Shown here: positions 6,204 through 6,712 of the stretch, one piece after another
Layout of the letters: each line of letters opens with the position of its first letter
Numbering within the stretch: the first letter of the stretch is position 1
Assembly (NCBI GenBank): GCA_012800475.1
Contig: JAAZJF010000290.1
Coordinates: 1 to 6,712, forward strand
DNA from: Gammaproteobacteria bacterium
GTDB taxonomy: Bacteria; Pseudomonadota; Gammaproteobacteria; Pseudomonadales; Pseudomonadaceae
Length of the DNA stretch: 6,712 nt
Direction: 5' to 3'
Notes under the pieces: generated by a model
Database searches by the model: none
Told to the model about the DNA's origin: nothing
Seen by the model: only the letters and a program-made list of their open reading frames with translations
Made by a program: the position numbers and the translations under genes

Positions 6204-6241
6204 TCATCTGTAATTGCAGACGCCGTCTTGGAGCAGTTGGC

Positions 6242-6598
6242 TTAATACGTATTGGCAATGAGTTTAACCATGCCTTCTGCAGCACCAATATGGGGTAGAA
6301 CTTTAATGATTTTATCTGGCCATTTGCTTTGTACGGCGGCGATTTCGCGTGGCACATCGGTGACCACATGGCTGCCGGACGCTAAAAAGTAGGGCAGCAC
6401 GCAGACTTCATCCACGCCACTTTCAAAGCAATCATTCAGAGCGGTTTCAATTGAAGGTAATGCCAACTCTAAAAAAGCCACTTGCACGCGTTGCGCGGGT
6501 AATTCTAAGTACTCAGCAATTTTACCTGCCAAAACACGGATCTCATCGTTGGATGTGCTGCGGCGGCTGCCGTGAGCGACAATTAACAGTTGTTTCAT
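6242..6598 (-). CDS. Small CbiX/SirB-family sirohydrochlorin chelatase-like protein
   Basis: CbiX/SirB proteins insert Co2+ or Fe2+ into sirohydrochlorin on the way to cobalamin or siroheme. This single-domain form has 118 residues, like the short CbiX-S type that works as a homodimer, and about half the size of two-domain CbiX/SirB. The start MKQLLIVAHGSRR carries the metal-binding His9 in the HGSR motif. AFLELALPSIETAL (41-54) holds the conserved FLE, and VLPYFLASGSHVVTDVP (67-83) holds the second His77 and Asp81; these match the two family histidines. AAGGT lies about seven bases before the ATG. Which metal is used cannot be read from the sequence; siroheme synthesis for nitrite or sulfite reductase, or cobalamin, are both possible. 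A possible upstream gene ends 30 bases before it on the same strand, and hairpins follow it. Confidence 0.88.
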   Translation of the reverse strand: MKQLLIVAHGSRRSTSNDEIRVLAGKIAEYLELPAQRVQVAFLELALPSIETALNDCFESGVDEVCVLPYFLASGSHVVTDVPREIAAVQSKWPDKIIKVLPHIGAAEGMVKLIANTY

Positions 6599-6628
6599 TG
6601 CGGTTACCTTTGCGTTTAAGTGCTGGAA

Positions 6629-6712
6629 TTAATCTGCAGTATGAGTTGGTTTTTTTGTGTTTAAGTTCGCTGATTGGTCAACAAAAATCAGCTGATCCGT
6701 GGCAAAACCTAA
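6629..6712 (-). CDS. Possible C-terminal fragment of an unidentified gene (cut by right window edge)
   Basis: The minus strand is open in one frame from the right edge to a TAA at 6631-6629, giving 27 residues that begin LGFATDQLIFVDQSANL and end KKPTHTAD. The stop lies 30 bases before the ATG of the CbiX-like gene, a spacing that suits an operon, and the hydrophilic tail is plausible as a protein C-terminus. It is too short to identify, and an open frame of this length can occur by chance; the stretch might instead be a promoter region, since it holds the repeat GCTGATT/AATCAGC (6669-6692). Confidence 0.35.
   Translation of the reverse strand, partial: LGFATDQLIFVDQSANLNTKKPTHTAD

Noticed and set aside
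6669..6692. GCTGATT/AATCAGC inverted repeat near the right edge as a terminator
   Set aside because: No T-run follows on either strand in the right position and it overlaps a possible coding frame.
1..6712. Mobile element, CRISPR, toxin-antitoxin or phage-defence system
   Set aside because: No transposase, spaced direct repeats, att-like sites, tRNA or foreign-looking genes; the order is the conserved housekeeping layout.

Overview
The window is a compact, conserved stretch of a gammaproteobacterial chromosome, most likely from Pseudomonadaceae or a close relative. Three things support this. The order gmk-rpoZ-spoT-ridA ... oxyR-recG matches what I recall from Pseudomonas. The OxyR, SpoT and omega proteins are very close to the Pseudomonas versions as I remember them. 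The base composition, near half G+C by eye, is lower than in typical Pseudomonas and suggests a lower-GC relative. The genus is an inference; no search was run.

Layout, left to right. The minus strand carries the first 178 codons of recG, cut by the left edge, with oxyR directly upstream of it (2-base gap). A 94-bp divergent promoter region separates oxyR from a plus-strand gene for an atypical SDR-fold NAD(P)-binding protein. That gene converges on ridA, and a hairpin fills the 33 bp between their stop codons. All further genes are on the minus strand: ridA, spoT, rpoZ, gmk, a small CbiX/SirB-type chelatase gene, and at the right edge a possible C-terminal fragment of one more gene.

Function. 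gmk (GMP to GDP), rpoZ (RNA polymerase omega) and spoT ((p)ppGpp synthesis and hydrolysis) form the classic purine/stringent-response cluster. ridA follows spoT and removes reactive enamine/imine intermediates. oxyR-recG couples peroxide sensing to recombinational repair. The CbiX-like gene belongs to siroheme or cobalamin tetrapyrrole metabolism.

I see no mobile element, CRISPR array, tRNA, rRNA or clearly new system. The most interesting signals are regulatory. A terminator-like hairpin sits so close to rpoZ that any rpoZ-spoT transcript from upstream must cross it. The 183-bp gap between the chelatase gene and gmk is packed with inverted repeats. The SDR gene next to oxyR encodes a protein without the usual SDR catalytic Tyr-Lys pair.
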